The notes below the pieces were generated by a model, which saw only the letters and a program-made list of their open reading frames with translations, was not told the origin of the DNA and ran no database searches. A stretch of 64,000 bases of DNA, from positions 310,001 to 374,000 of the forward strand of contig JAVBWI010000023.1 of the NCBI GenBank assembly GCA_036677445.1. The letters run 5' to 3'. This document shows, piece by piece, positions 16,234 to 24,620 of the stretch. The DNA comes from JAVBWI01 sp036677445 (GTDB lineage: Bacteria > Bacillota > Clostridia > Christensenellales > CAG-138). The position numbers and the translations under genes are program-made. Positions within the stretch are counted from its first letter, which is position 1; every line of letters starts with the position of its first letter.

Positions 16234-17364
16234 ATGGTTATTGTACAGGAAATATCAGAACGCAGGGACATCAAAAAGTTCATTAATTTTGCCAATGATT
16301 TGTATAAGGGCAGCCCGTATTATGTGCCGGATATGTTCAGCAGCCAGGTCAACGATTTCGACAGGGAGAAGAATCCCGCCTTCGAGTATTGTGACGCAAA
16401 ATGTTTCCTGGCTTACCGTGACGGAAAGATCGTAGGCCGTATCGCCGCGGTCTACAACACGCACGCCAATCAAAAGTATAATCTGAACCAAATGCGCTTT
16501 TCCCATGCGGATTATATCGACGACGACGAAGTGGTGGACGCGCTGTTTGCCGCTGTAGAGAGCTGGGCAAAAGAGAAAGGCTGCACCGCCGTCCACGGGC
16601 CGCTGGGCTTTTCGGATATGGATCGCGAGGGCTTGCTCATCAAAGGGTTTGACTGCTTAAGCCAGTTCTTCGTTTATTACAACCACCCCTATTATATGCA
16701 GCAAATGGAACGTATGGGGTACGGCAAGGATGTGGATTGGATCGAGTACCGCATCACGCTGCCCGAAAAGCCCGACGAACGGCTGGACCGTCTGGCCAAT
16801 ACCGTCTCCCGCCGCATGAAGCTTACGCCGGTGCCGCTGACCGACCGCAACTCCATAAAGCCGCATATCGAGGATGTGTTCAAGCTTTACAACGAGGCGT
16901 ACCTCGCGCTTTACGGCATGGTGGCGCTTACGCCCAGGCAGGTTGAAAAATATGTCGGCGAGTTTTTGCCGCTGGTGGATGAACGAAGCACGGCGCTGCT
17001 GCGCAACGATAAAGGCGAGCTGGTGGCTTTTGGCGTGGCGGCGCCTTCGCTTTCCCGCGCACAGCAAAAGAGCCGCGGCAGGTTGTTCCCGTTTGGATGG
17101 TATCACATGCTGCGCGCGCTTAACGGTAAAAACGACACGCTGGATCTGTTCCTGATCGCCGTTCGGCCGGATCTGCAGGGTACGGGCATCAATGCCGTGA
17201 TCATGAACCGCCTGCTCAAGTTCGCCATCGAGGATGGCGTCCGGTACGCCGAGACAGGACCGGAGCTTGAGTATAACACGCATGTGCAAAGCCAGTGGCG
17301 TTATTTCGATACCGAGCAGCACAAGACCCGCCGCTGCTACATCAAATATTTTAATAAGCAATAA
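16234..17364 (+). CDS. GNAT-fold acyltransferase-like protein
   Basis: The 376-residue protein belongs to the long GNAT-like family found in Clostridia. The N-terminal half holds a degenerate GNAT unit (FLAYRDGKIVGRIAAVYN). The C-terminal half carries the better acyl-CoA loop RPDLQGTGINAVIMN near residue 315. ATG at 16234 is chosen because GGAGGGGGG lies at ideal distance and the promoter rules out longer starts. It seems monocistronic, between two hairpins. The substrate is unknown. Confidence 0.75.
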   Translation: MVIVQEISERRDIKKFINFANDLYKGSPYYVPDMFSSQVNDFDREKNPAFEYCDAKCFLAYRDGKIVGRIAAVYNTHANQKYNLNQMRFSHADYIDDDEVVDALFAAVESWAKEKGCTAVHGPLGFSDMDREGLLIKGFDCLSQFFVYYNHPYYMQQMERMGYGKDVDWIEYRITLPEKPDERLDRLANTVSRRMKLTPVPLTDRNSIKPHIEDVFKLYNEAYLALYGMVALTPRQVEKYVGEFLPLVDERSTALLRNDKGELVAFGVAAPSLSRAQQKSRGRLFPFGWYHMLRALNGKNDTLDLFLIAVRPDLQGTGINAVIMNRLLKFAIEDGVRYAETGPELEYNTHVQSQWRYFDTEQHKTRRCYIKYFNKQ

Positions 17365-17410
17365 TACGTAACTTTATATGGCCGTTCATTGAGCGGGAAG
17401 AAACAAACAC

Positions 17411-17446
17411 GGGGAGTCGGCTGCATGTGCAATCGGCTCCCCTTTG
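17411..17446 (+). terminator. terminator of the GNAT-like gene
   Basis: GGGGAG-CG pairs with CG-CTCCCC around a loop of about 14 bases, followed by TTTGCGTT. Confidence 0.6.
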
Positions 17447-17516
17447 CGTTGGCGGCGGCAGTGGGGCGTGAAAGCGCGCTATGCAAAGGATATTCCTCTA
17501 TGTACACATCAAACAA

Positions 17517-18533
17517 TCATCCGGGGGAATACTGATAACGTTTCAACACGCGCATGGCCCTAAGCGTGATCCATTTGCTTGGCTCTCCCTTTTGCCCCAT
17601 CGGGATAAGCAGCCGGTCGCTGCTATAGGTGTTTTCTATCCTCCATCTGCCCGTGTCGTCCTGCTTTTCAAGTACGAGACGGACGGCTTCGTCCATGCGG
17701 CTGTCCTCTATGCCTAGCTCCGTCAGGATATCCAATATTTCCAGCGCATCGGTCTGATACATCAGCGGGAAGCCAAATTTAAGCCATCCGGGCTTTGAGA
17801 CCCGGTTCAGATTATGGCTGCGTTTATAGATATGGTGAATTAGCACGAATTCGACGGCTTCGTTTATCGTATCGGTTACTTCGCGGGTTCTTAGCGCCGC
17901 CGGTATGGCGCTGAACGCTTTGAGCGCCTTGACGACGCCCATATGGCAAGTGTGTTTGCCCCAACACATTTCATACCGGTTGTACGGCGGGACTTGCGGG
18001 GTTTGTTCAACGCCGTCGTTGAAGCGCATATACCGGGTGAGCCAATCGATGCCCTTTTTTAGCCGCGGGTCGTTGTAATAGCCGAAACGCAGCAGACTCC
18101 AGACCATGTTCCCGGTCAGGCAGGGAATGACCTCGCCCATTCTGCCGCCGCCTGTCTTTATGGCGGTATGCTGCGAAAAACCGCCGTGCTCGGTTTCCTG
18201 TGCATTGCTTAGGATATACTCGCACTGTTCTTGAATTTGCGGGTTGATAACTGCACCCAGTTCTGCGAGCAACAGCAATTGCCATACAAGCCCTTTGTAT
18301 TTGTAAGTGTAGAATCTTGGGTAGGTTTCAAGATACGCCGGGGCCTGTTGTATATCAAGAATATCGCGCGCCATGCCGGTTCGTATGATCTCCTGCCTGG
18401 CACAGAGTACTGCAGCATCCTCCTCCGGCCTGTCCAAAATGTCTTTTAATGTAAAATAGCGCACGGAAGGGTTTTCCTCTTCCAGCAACCAATCCGTCGG
18501 GTCTGCTTTGAGCAGCGTTTTCCAATCGCGCAT
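17517..18533 (-). CDS. alpha/alpha-toroid protein (prenyltransferase/squalene-cyclase fold)
   Basis: The 338-residue soluble protein shows helical repeats of the terpenoid-cyclase/prenyltransferase toroid, with GGF, GNMVWSLLRFGY, DWLTRYMRFNDG and DDTGRW. ATG follows GGAGGAAAC. There is no signal peptide and no DxDD or DDxxD motif, so cyclase or prenyl-transfer chemistry is not supported. Such orphan toroid proteins in gut Bacillota are of unknown function. Conserved-looking Cys and His in MCWGKHTCHMG could be a metal site. Its promoter side holds an insertion-sequence relic. Confidence 0.65.
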   Translation of the reverse strand: MRDWKTLLKADPTDWLLEEENPSVRYFTLKDILDRPEEDAAVLCARQEIIRTGMARDILDIQQAPAYLETYPRFYTYKYKGLVWQLLLLAELGAVINPQIQEQCEYILSNAQETEHGGFSQHTAIKTGGGRMGEVIPCLTGNMVWSLLRFGYYNDPRLKKGIDWLTRYMRFNDGVEQTPQVPPYNRYEMCWGKHTCHMGVVKALKAFSAIPAALRTREVTDTINEAVEFVLIHHIYKRSHNLNRVSKPGWLKFGFPLMYQTDALEILDILTELGIEDSRMDEAVRLVLEKQDDTGRWRIENTYSSDRLLIPMGQKGEPSKWITLRAMRVLKRYQYSPG

Positions 18534-18587
18534 ACGGTTTCCTCCATCAAATCATGAAAAATAGAACGGGCCGATGTCGGTTTGAAT

Positions 18588-18657
18588 TGACCCCAAAAAG
18601 TCAGACAAAAATTTATTTCAATTATTTCAGTATATCACACTGTCTACTTTAGGGGTG
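18588..18657. mobile_element. relic of paired IS3-type insertion-sequence ends
   Basis: The left end TGACCCCAAAAAGTCAGACA and the right end TGTCTACTTTAGGGGTG (inverse CACCCCTAAAGTAGACA) are imperfect inverted repeats resembling IS3/IS150-family termini. Only about 35 bp separate them and there is no transposase. It is either a MITE or an internal deletion remnant. Confidence 0.5.
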
Positions 18658-18818
18658 CCGTTCGCTACCGGACCGGCCTTTTTTTATGCAAGGGCTGAAA
18701 CCGGATGCCGATGCAACACCATTTCGGCAAACAATCATAAAATGAAATAACCATTATTTGTTTGAAACGGCATTTATACCTTTCGAACAGAGAGTATTTT
18801 GTTTGGGAGAGTGAGAAT

Positions 18819-19793
18819 ATGGCAAAGCGTATTTCCTTGGAAAAAGCGGCCGAAGCGCTGTGTATCTCCAGTTCCAAGCCCCCTCTGGTTTTTCAGCTGC
18901 CGCCTGAAGAGGGTCGTGAAATGCTGAATACCGCGCAGGATATGCCCGTTTACAAATATCCCGCAACAATCGAGACCGTATCGGTGAATACGGGCAAATG
19001 GGGTAAGGTTAAGTTGCATCACGTCAGGGCGAATAATATCGTCGGTACCCCCAATGTGATTTTTTATATCCATGGCGCCGGCTGGGTGTTCGGAAACCTG
19101 CATACCCATGATAAACTTGTCCGGGAATTGAGCGCCCGCACCAATTCGGTGATTCTGTTCCCTGAATACAGCCTTTCGCCGGAAGCAAAATATCCAACCG
19201 CCGTCCAACAGTGTTATTGTATTCTTTGCTCACTGCCGGCAATAGCCGCGAAAATGGGCTGGGATATGAATTTTAACACATTGACGGTTGCCGGCGACAG
19301 CGTAGGGGGAAATATGGCCACCGTTATGACCATTCTGGCGAAATATCGGAACGGCCCCAAAATTCATAAGCAGCTGCTTTATTATCCTGTCACCAACGCA
19401 TGTTTTGATACCGAATCATATGCCCAATTCGCCGTGGGCTATTATCTGTACAGGGCCGGTATGATGTGGTTCTGGGATCAATACACAACCTCCGAGAGGG
19501 ATCGCAACGAGATTACGGCTTCGCCTTTACGCGCAACGACAGAACAGCTGCGGGGTCTCCCCGACGCTATGGTCATTAACGGAGAGGCCGACGTGCTGCG
19601 CGATGAAGGGGAGGCGTATGCCAGAAAGCTCAGGGAAGCCGATGTTGATGTCACAACAATACGATTTAACGGCATCATTCACGATTTTGTAATGCTCAAC
19701 TCGCTGGATCAAACAAATTCCTGCCGTTCTGCCATGGATGTTTCTACCGACTGGATTAATCGTAAAAATTGCCGCTTGATTTTAAAAACATAG
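18819..19793 (+). CDS. alpha/beta-hydrolase, hormone-sensitive-lipase-like esterase
   Basis: The 324-residue protein has oxyanion-hole motif HGAGW (family consensus HGGGW), nucleophile Ser in GDSVGGN, acid Asp in INGEADVLRDE and His in IIHDFVML. This is the complete triad of the HSL/acetyl-esterase family (family IV). There is no signal peptide. ATG at 18819 follows GGGAGAG; the upstream in-frame ATG has no ribosome site. The Gly-to-Ala change in the oxyanion motif is notable but occurs elsewhere in the superfamily. The natural ester is unknown. Confidence 0.88.
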   Translation: MAKRISLEKAAEALCISSSKPPLVFQLPPEEGREMLNTAQDMPVYKYPATIETVSVNTGKWGKVKLHHVRANNIVGTPNVIFYIHGAGWVFGNLHTHDKLVRELSARTNSVILFPEYSLSPEAKYPTAVQQCYCILCSLPAIAAKMGWDMNFNTLTVAGDSVGGNMATVMTILAKYRNGPKIHKQLLYYPVTNACFDTESYAQFAVGYYLYRAGMMWFWDQYTTSERDRNEITASPLRATTEQLRGLPDAMVINGEADVLRDEGEAYARKLREADVDVTTIRFNGIIHDFVMLNSLDQTNSCRSAMDVSTDWINRKNCRLILKT

Positions 19794-19962
19794 GATCATG
19801 CGGCCGGGTGCAAAAACATCCGTTCATAGGGATTTGCTGCAAAACCGGAAATGCAAACCCTTAAGTGAAACAAAAAGGAACACTGCATCACGTTCACATG
19901 AAGGCCGCCTGTGATTCTGACACGTTTGACTATTTTGAAGATACCTTATGCGAATAATGCGC

Positions 19963-19999
19963 AAAAACCCCGTTTTCGTTTGCCGAAAACGGGGTTTAT
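19963..19999. terminator. convergent bidirectional terminator
   Basis: AAACCCCGTTTTCG and CGAAAACGGGGTTT form a 14-bp perfect stem between two converging genes, with a T-run on the minus strand and TTTATTG on the plus. Confidence 0.85.
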
Positions 20000-20051
20000 T
20001 GATAATTCTGGCAGGGGCTCGCGGGCAGCCCGTTATCGCGCCGCCAGCGGC

Positions 20052-20846
20052 CTATTTGATCTCATAAGTGATGCTGGCCTGCACGGTAACCTCCATCGTG
20101 CCCGAAGATACCGGTACCGACGCGGCTTTATCATAGGCGGCGGCCTCGGCTGCGGCATAGCGGTAATCGCTGTAGGGGGTAGCCGTGCTGACGACGGTGT
20201 CCTTTACGCTCAGTACGCGCACAATCTGCACGCCCGTGGTTTCCGCCATGAGCTTGGCCTTCACGTCGGCATTGCCCAGCGCGGTCTTGAGGGCCTCCAG
20301 CCCCGCTGCATCCGGGTTCTCCAGGTCAAACCGCAGGCTGTACGCCTGGTTCATGCCGGCCTTAGCGGCAGCGTCCAGAAGCGCGCCGAGCTTATCCAGA
20401 TCGCGCAGGGTTACCTCAATCATGTTGGTGGTGGTGTAGCCCGTGATTTTCGGCGCGCTCTCGGAATACGAATAGTTCGGGTTGACGCTATACTGCGAAG
20501 TATAATAATCCTTTTCCGAAATGCCCATCTGCTCGAGCACCTGGTACAGCGCCGTCATCTTTTCCATGTTGGCGGCCTGCGCGCTTTCAGCCGTCTTGGC
20601 CTGGCTTTGTACGCCCAGCGTGATGTACGCGATATCCGGTTCGACACGTACGGTGCCCTGCGCCGTTACCTGTATGGTGTTGATGGGGGCTTCCGTTTCT
20701 TCTCCGTTTACGGGCAAAGTGACCGGCTGCGCGGCGGACGGCACCTGTGTGAGCGCCTGTTTGCCCAGCAGCACCGTGGCAAAGCCCATCATCAGTACGA
20801 AAGCCGCCGCCAACGCAATCAATACTCCCTGTATGCCCTTATTCAT
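20052..20846 (-). CDS. SIMPL-domain (DUF541) membrane-anchored protein
   Basis: The 264-residue protein has one N-terminal membrane helix (ALAAAFVLMMGFATVLL) and a SIMPL/DUF541 domain from about residue 58: VTAQGTVRVEPDIAYITLGV, then GYTTTNMIEVTLRDLDK and a C-terminal VTVQASITYEI strand. The domain faces outward. Homologues such as Brucella BP26 form ring-like oligomers of unclear function. GGAGG precedes the ATG. It is monocistronic. Confidence 0.9.
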   Translation of the reverse strand: MNKGIQGVLIALAAAFVLMMGFATVLLGKQALTQVPSAAQPVTLPVNGEETEAPINTIQVTAQGTVRVEPDIAYITLGVQSQAKTAESAQAANMEKMTALYQVLEQMGISEKDYYTSQYSVNPNYSYSESAPKITGYTTTNMIEVTLRDLDKLGALLDAAAKAGMNQAYSLRFDLENPDAAGLEALKTALGNADVKAKLMAETTGVQIVRVLSVKDTVVSTATPYSDYRYAAAEAAAYDKAASVPVSSGTMEVTVQASITYEIK

Positions 20847-21033
20847 ATAAAAGACCTCCTTAAATCAGTCGTGGTATGCTCTTAATACGCAGCTGACCGC
20901 GCGTCCGTTGCGTTATTGTAAAAAAAATACGCAGAATTTGCTGGAATTATGTGGTCCGCATGCTCAGTTCCATGTTATCCTGAAATAAGCGGGCAATGGG
21001 CGGGTTTCCGTTTACGACAGGAGGTTTTGCAGA

Positions 21034-21453
21034 ATGAAGCTTCGCATCGTGCGTGCGGCCCTGCTTTTATTCGCGCTGATGCTGACCGGCTGCCAATCAA
21101 AAGGCTATGGACAGGTCATAGAGGATAATTGGGATATCTCGATCCCTGAAGATTACGAGTTGCTTTATGAAGCCAGCAGTGACTTGGGATTTCACGGAGA
21201 CAACGAACGATATCACGTTTTTGCGTATTCCGAGTCTTCGGAGCTTGCCGATATTGTAACGTGGTTAGACGATGCAACTATTAACGCGCGGGTCGCCGAA
21301 ATTCTCAACGGATTGAAGGTAGAAGAAAAATACCGCCCCACAGCCCGCAGCGGATTGAAAAGGTATACGTTCAGAAAGGAAGGCAGCTCCAGAATGTACT
21401 GGTATTTTGATGCCGTGAACGGGTTGCTGTATGTGGTCGAAGACTTCTTTTGA
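21034..21453 (+). CDS. small lipoprotein of unknown function
   Basis: The 139-residue protein has signal peptide and lipobox MLTGC (Cys20). The mature part (DNWDISIPEDYELLYEAS...) looks like a small alpha/beta domain of about 115 residues. GGAGG lies upstream of the ATG. I do not recognise a family. The next secreted protein is 123 bp downstream in the same direction, so the two may be co-transcribed. Confidence 0.8.
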   Translation: MKLRIVRAALLLFALMLTGCQSKGYGQVIEDNWDISIPEDYELLYEASSDLGFHGDNERYHVFAYSESSELADIVTWLDDATINARVAEILNGLKVEEKYRPTARSGLKRYTFRKEGSSRMYWYFDAVNGLLYVVEDFF

Positions 21454-21576
21454 CCTGAAATGAAGTGTTCGCGAAAAGCGCCAGAAAGGCAGTGGTAATT
21501 TCTATTGTGCAATATGCAACGAACCGCAGCTCTCAAACGTCAAACGAATATAAAACATGGAATGGAGAGAATTGGC

Positions 21577-22887
21577 ATGTTGCATAAGAAACCCCGCATA
21601 CGCCGCGCATTTATCCTGCTTCTTTGCGCATTGTTCCTTGTGCCGGCACTGCCGTCGCTTGCGGCGCAGCCCCAATACAGGGAAAGCTGGGTGCCGTCGA
21701 GCTATACGAGCAAGACGCTGAATGTAAAAGATTTCTGCACGGTGAGCACGGAATACCCCGTCTACAAAACAGGCACAGAGTCGCTTTACCTTGTGATTAA
21801 GAACGAGACATCAAAACAGCTTTCCTATGGCGCGCCCTATGTGCTGGAAAAGAAGCAGGCGGGCCGCTGGTACGCGCAGCAAATCAAAAGCACCGACCCG
21901 AACGAGGTCATCGGATGGCCTTCCATCGGTTACATCGTGGCGGCAAAGCAGACGCGGGCGGATCAAATCCACCTCTATAAACCGCTTGCGGACGGCGAAT
22001 ACCGCATCGTCAAAAACATCGGTTATGAGAAGACCGGTACGGAAGCTTCCTTCGCGGCGTATTTCACCGTTGCCTCCACGGGATACGACAGCACGCTGAT
22101 TGCCGGTTACGTGCCGCTTTCCTCCCTAAAGGCGGCATATACCCAAGAGCAGGCGCTTGCTGACGGCGTGTTTTATGTCGATGCGAAAGGCAAAGTGTTC
22201 AATTCGGCCGCGCTTCTTACTTTCCTGACCAAGGTGCACCAGGGCGCCCCCGCCAGGCTGCGCATGCTCCAGTACGGTATTGAGGGACAGTTCATCATTA
22301 CAGACATCACGAAAAGCAACACGCCCGCATTCCTTCTTGAACAGTGTACGTTGCACGACCCCATGCAGCAAAACATATACCTTGAGAACGGCAAGCCACT
22401 AAATCCAAATCCGGAAAAATCCTCCATTTTCAGCCGATACTATCCGTTCCTGATCACGCAGCAAGTAAGCGGAAAAACGCGCCTGCTACTCTCGGATTGG
22501 TTTGGCACGCCCGTCAAAGAGGCCGATACGTGGACGATACTTGCAAACACCTCCCTTGTGGGCAGGAGCAATGTCGCAAAGCTACTGGAAAACCCTTACG
22601 GTTTGATTGCGGAGCCGGAATACCGGGTATATAACGGAAATACCGACAGTTTCGCTTCTTATTGGCTAGACGGTAAGAAACGCATGCTGTATTATACGGA
22701 AACCGCATACTCATTGGGCATGGCGGAGTTGACCGAGTCACGCGGCATACTCAAGGATATCCTGTCTATGGAATGGAGCAATCCTACCGTGCTGAAGCTC
22801 ACATTTACGACCTCCGTCAAAAACCTGAAGTGCATCATGACGTTCGATACCGCCGCAGGAAAGGTGACCGATACGCGCTACGAGTAA
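21577..22887 (+). CDS. secreted protein with a bacterial Ig-like domain
   Basis: The mature protein has about 436 residues. It begins with a signal peptide (RAFILLLCALFLVPALPSLA). A beta-rich segment follows (residues 30-150, YPVYKTGTESLYLVIKNETS ... LEKKQAGRWYAQQ), with the look of the Ig-like domain common in secreted Clostridia proteins. The C-terminal 280 residues are unassigned. ATG at 21577 is preferred; longer in-frame starts lack a signal peptide at the N-terminus. The function is unknown. Confidence 0.75.
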   Translation: MLHKKPRIRRAFILLLCALFLVPALPSLAAQPQYRESWVPSSYTSKTLNVKDFCTVSTEYPVYKTGTESLYLVIKNETSKQLSYGAPYVLEKKQAGRWYAQQIKSTDPNEVIGWPSIGYIVAAKQTRADQIHLYKPLADGEYRIVKNIGYEKTGTEASFAAYFTVASTGYDSTLIAGYVPLSSLKAAYTQEQALADGVFYVDAKGKVFNSAALLTFLTKVHQGAPARLRMLQYGIEGQFIITDITKSNTPAFLLEQCTLHDPMQQNIYLENGKPLNPNPEKSSIFSRYYPFLITQQVSGKTRLLLSDWFGTPVKEADTWTILANTSLVGRSNVAKLLENPYGLIAEPEYRVYNGNTDSFASYWLDGKKRMLYYTETAYSLGMAELTESRGILKDILSMEWSNPTVLKLTFTTSVKNLKCIMTFDTAAGKVTDTRYE

Positions 22888-22923
22888 AGGTGCCCCATTG
22901 AACGCGCAATCACGTTTTCTATG

Positions 22924-22953
22924 AAGCCGGATGTGCTACGCATCCGGCTTTTT
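22924..22953 (+). terminator. terminator of the secreted-protein gene
   Basis: AAGCCGGATG pairs with CATCCGGCTT and is followed by TTTTT. Confidence 0.85.
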
Positions 22954-23118
22954 GCATATAGTATGCCTCCCTTCCCCGTTCTTCGTGCGAAGCTCCTTTT
23001 GAGTTAAGAAAAATTTAAGGTTGTTCCAAACTCCAGTTCAACTTCGCTTGCTATCCTGTGAGCAAGATCAGGAACGGCACGTATTCCGTTCCGATGAAAA
23101 GAAATGGAGGAACTACTT

Positions 23119-23730
23119 ATGGAAGCGCTTGAAAGCCATTTTCACAACTGGTGGGGCGTACTGTTTTTTACCGCCGTCTATATCGTGGTACTGCTGTTTA
23201 TCCCCTTTTACCGCAAGATGGATAAAAAGCCGACCGGTACCTACATCGCCTTTATCATTGCCTTCGCCATCGAGATGCACGGCATCCCGTTCAGTATGTA
23301 TGTGATTTCCTGGATCGTGGGGCGCACGCTGCCCGAAGGCGTATTATGGGGCCATACGCTGGTACAGTATATCGGCCACTGGGGGATGTATATCGGCATC
23401 GCCTGCTCGGTTATCGCATTGTTGCTGATACTCGGCGGCTGGCGCAGAATTCACCGGAACTACTGGTCCAAGCAGGCGGGCGAGGGCGCGCTTGTGACGA
23501 CGGGCATCTACCGCTATATCCGCCACCCGCAGTACACGGGATTGCTGCTGCTTTCCTTCGGCATGCTCGCAAACTGGGCGACGCTGCCCCTTCTCCTGCT
23601 CTTCCCGGTGATGGTAGTGCTGTATGTGCGGCTCGCCAAACGCGAGGAACAGGATATGCTCCTGGAATTCGGCGACGCCTACCGCCTGTACCAGCAGAAC
23701 ACCAAGATGTTCATCCCCTTTGTAGTCTAG
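23119..23730 (+). CDS. isoprenylcysteine carboxyl methyltransferase (ICMT/PEMT)-family membrane protein
   Basis: The 203-residue protein has about five membrane helices. The C-terminal family signature is TTGIYRYIRHPQYTGLLLL and later KREEQDMLLEFGDAYRLY, which form the SAM and substrate site. The family methylates lipids, phospholipid heads or small thiols and amines. The bacterial substrate is generally unknown, and prenylcysteine is unlikely here. ATG at 23119 has GGAGG ten bases upstream and is preferred over an ATG five codons earlier. Confidence 0.85.
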   Translation: MEALESHFHNWWGVLFFTAVYIVVLLFIPFYRKMDKKPTGTYIAFIIAFAIEMHGIPFSMYVISWIVGRTLPEGVLWGHTLVQYIGHWGMYIGIACSVIALLLILGGWRRIHRNYWSKQAGEGALVTTGIYRYIRHPQYTGLLLLSFGMLANWATLPLLLLFPVMVVLYVRLAKREEQDMLLEFGDAYRLYQQNTKMFIPFVV

Positions 23731-23765
23731 TCCGTTATCAAATGAAGCAATTTGCAGATTTTCAG

Positions 23766-23793
23766 AACAGGGTGTGTTGCCATACCCTGTTTT
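23766..23793 (+). terminator. terminator of the ICMT-like gene
   Basis: AACAGGGT-G-TG pairs with CA-ACCCTGTT around TTGC, with TTTTG following. Confidence 0.7.
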
Positions 23794-23810
23794 GTGCTGT
23801 TCACATATTG

Positions 23811-23829
23811 TTTATTGATTATCAATAAA
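23811..23829. promoter_or_regulatory. palindromic candidate operator of the DUF2975/XRE pair
   Basis: TTTATTGA-TTA-TCAATAAA is a perfect 8-bp inverted repeat ending seven bases before the -35 box. A second, weaker ATTGAT-TTCGAT copy overlaps that box. It is a likely site for the small XRE regulator encoded second in the operon (inference). Confidence 0.55.
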
Positions 23830-23835
23830 TTTATA

Positions 23836-23864
23836 TTGATTTTCGATGTACACTGCGATATACT
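23836..23864 (+). promoter_or_regulatory. promoter of the DUF2975/XRE pair
   Basis: TTGATT, a 17-bp spacer and TATACT lie about 30 bp before the start codon. Confidence 0.75.
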
Positions 23865-23894
23865 TTCCCAAGAAATCATCGGGGAGGATCCGTC

Positions 23895-24350
23895 ATGAAG
23901 CCTTCGTTGTTAAGCCGCGTCACGCTCGTACTGCTGTACCTTTGCTTTTTGCTGGGTATTGCGTTCCTCGTACTGCTTCCGAAATTCCTGCCGCTGATAC
24001 TGCTGACACCCGGTCTGCAGCTTGACCCGGGCATAGAATACGCTTTGTCGCTTGCCTGCTGGATGCTCGGCTCGCTGGGCGGGCTGTTCATACTCTTCAC
24101 GCTCATCCGCATGATGAAAAGCCTCCGGGAAGACCCGTTCGTACTGCGCAATGTGCGTCACCTGCGCAATATGGGCTGTACGGCGCTGGGTATGACAGTA
24201 CTCACATTTATCGCGGCCATGCTGTATTTCCGGCCGCTGCTGCCCATCATCGCCATGGCGGAACTGCTCTGCGCGCTGTTTTCGCTGGTGCTTTGCAGCG
24301 TATTCAAAAAGGCTGTGGAATACCGCGAAGAAAACGCGCTGACGATATAA
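23895..24350 (+). CDS. DUF2975 membrane protein
   Basis: The 151-residue protein has four predicted helices (LVLLYLCFLLGIAFLVLL, LACWMLGSLGGLFILFTLI, MTVLTFIAAMLYF and the C-terminal MAELLCALFSLVLC). The loop SLREDPFVLRNVRHLRNMG is the typical conserved segment of the family (YoaS-like). It is paired with a small Cro/CI regulator 11 bp downstream, the standard arrangement of this family. The function is unknown. Confidence 0.88.
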   Translation: MKPSLLSRVTLVLLYLCFLLGIAFLVLLPKFLPLILLTPGLQLDPGIEYALSLACWMLGSLGGLFILFTLIRMMKSLREDPFVLRNVRHLRNMGCTALGMTVLTFIAAMLYFRPLLPIIAMAELLCALFSLVLCSVFKKAVEYREENALTI

Positions 24351-24361
24351 AGGGGGCCGGC

Positions 24362-24580
24362 ATGATACGCGTGAATCTCGACGTAATGATGGCAAAACGC
24401 AAGCTGGGGCTTACCGAACTGGCCGAGCGTATGGACATTACGCTCGCAAACCTTTCCATACTCAAAAACAACAAAGGCAAGGCCATCCGGTTTTCCACGC
24501 TGGATGCGGCCTGCCAGGCGCTCAACTGCCAGCCGGGGGATCTCTTGGAATATGTATCCGGCGAGGCGGAGGAAGTTTGA
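24362..24580 (+). CDS. small XRE (Cro/CI) regulator, YozG-like
   Basis: The 72-residue helix-turn-helix protein has GLTELAERMDITLANLSILKN, then AIRFSTLDAACQALNCQPGDLLEY. It is almost only the DNA-binding domain. GGGGG precedes the ATG. It is the usual partner of DUF2975 membrane proteins and probably autoregulates through the palindrome upstream of the operon. Confidence 0.92.
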   Translation: MIRVNLDVMMAKRKLGLTELAERMDITLANLSILKNNKGKAIRFSTLDAACQALNCQPGDLLEYVSGEAEEV

Positions 24581-24620
24581 TTACATTTTTCGGCATTAAG
24601 ATAAGATCGGAGGAATGTCC

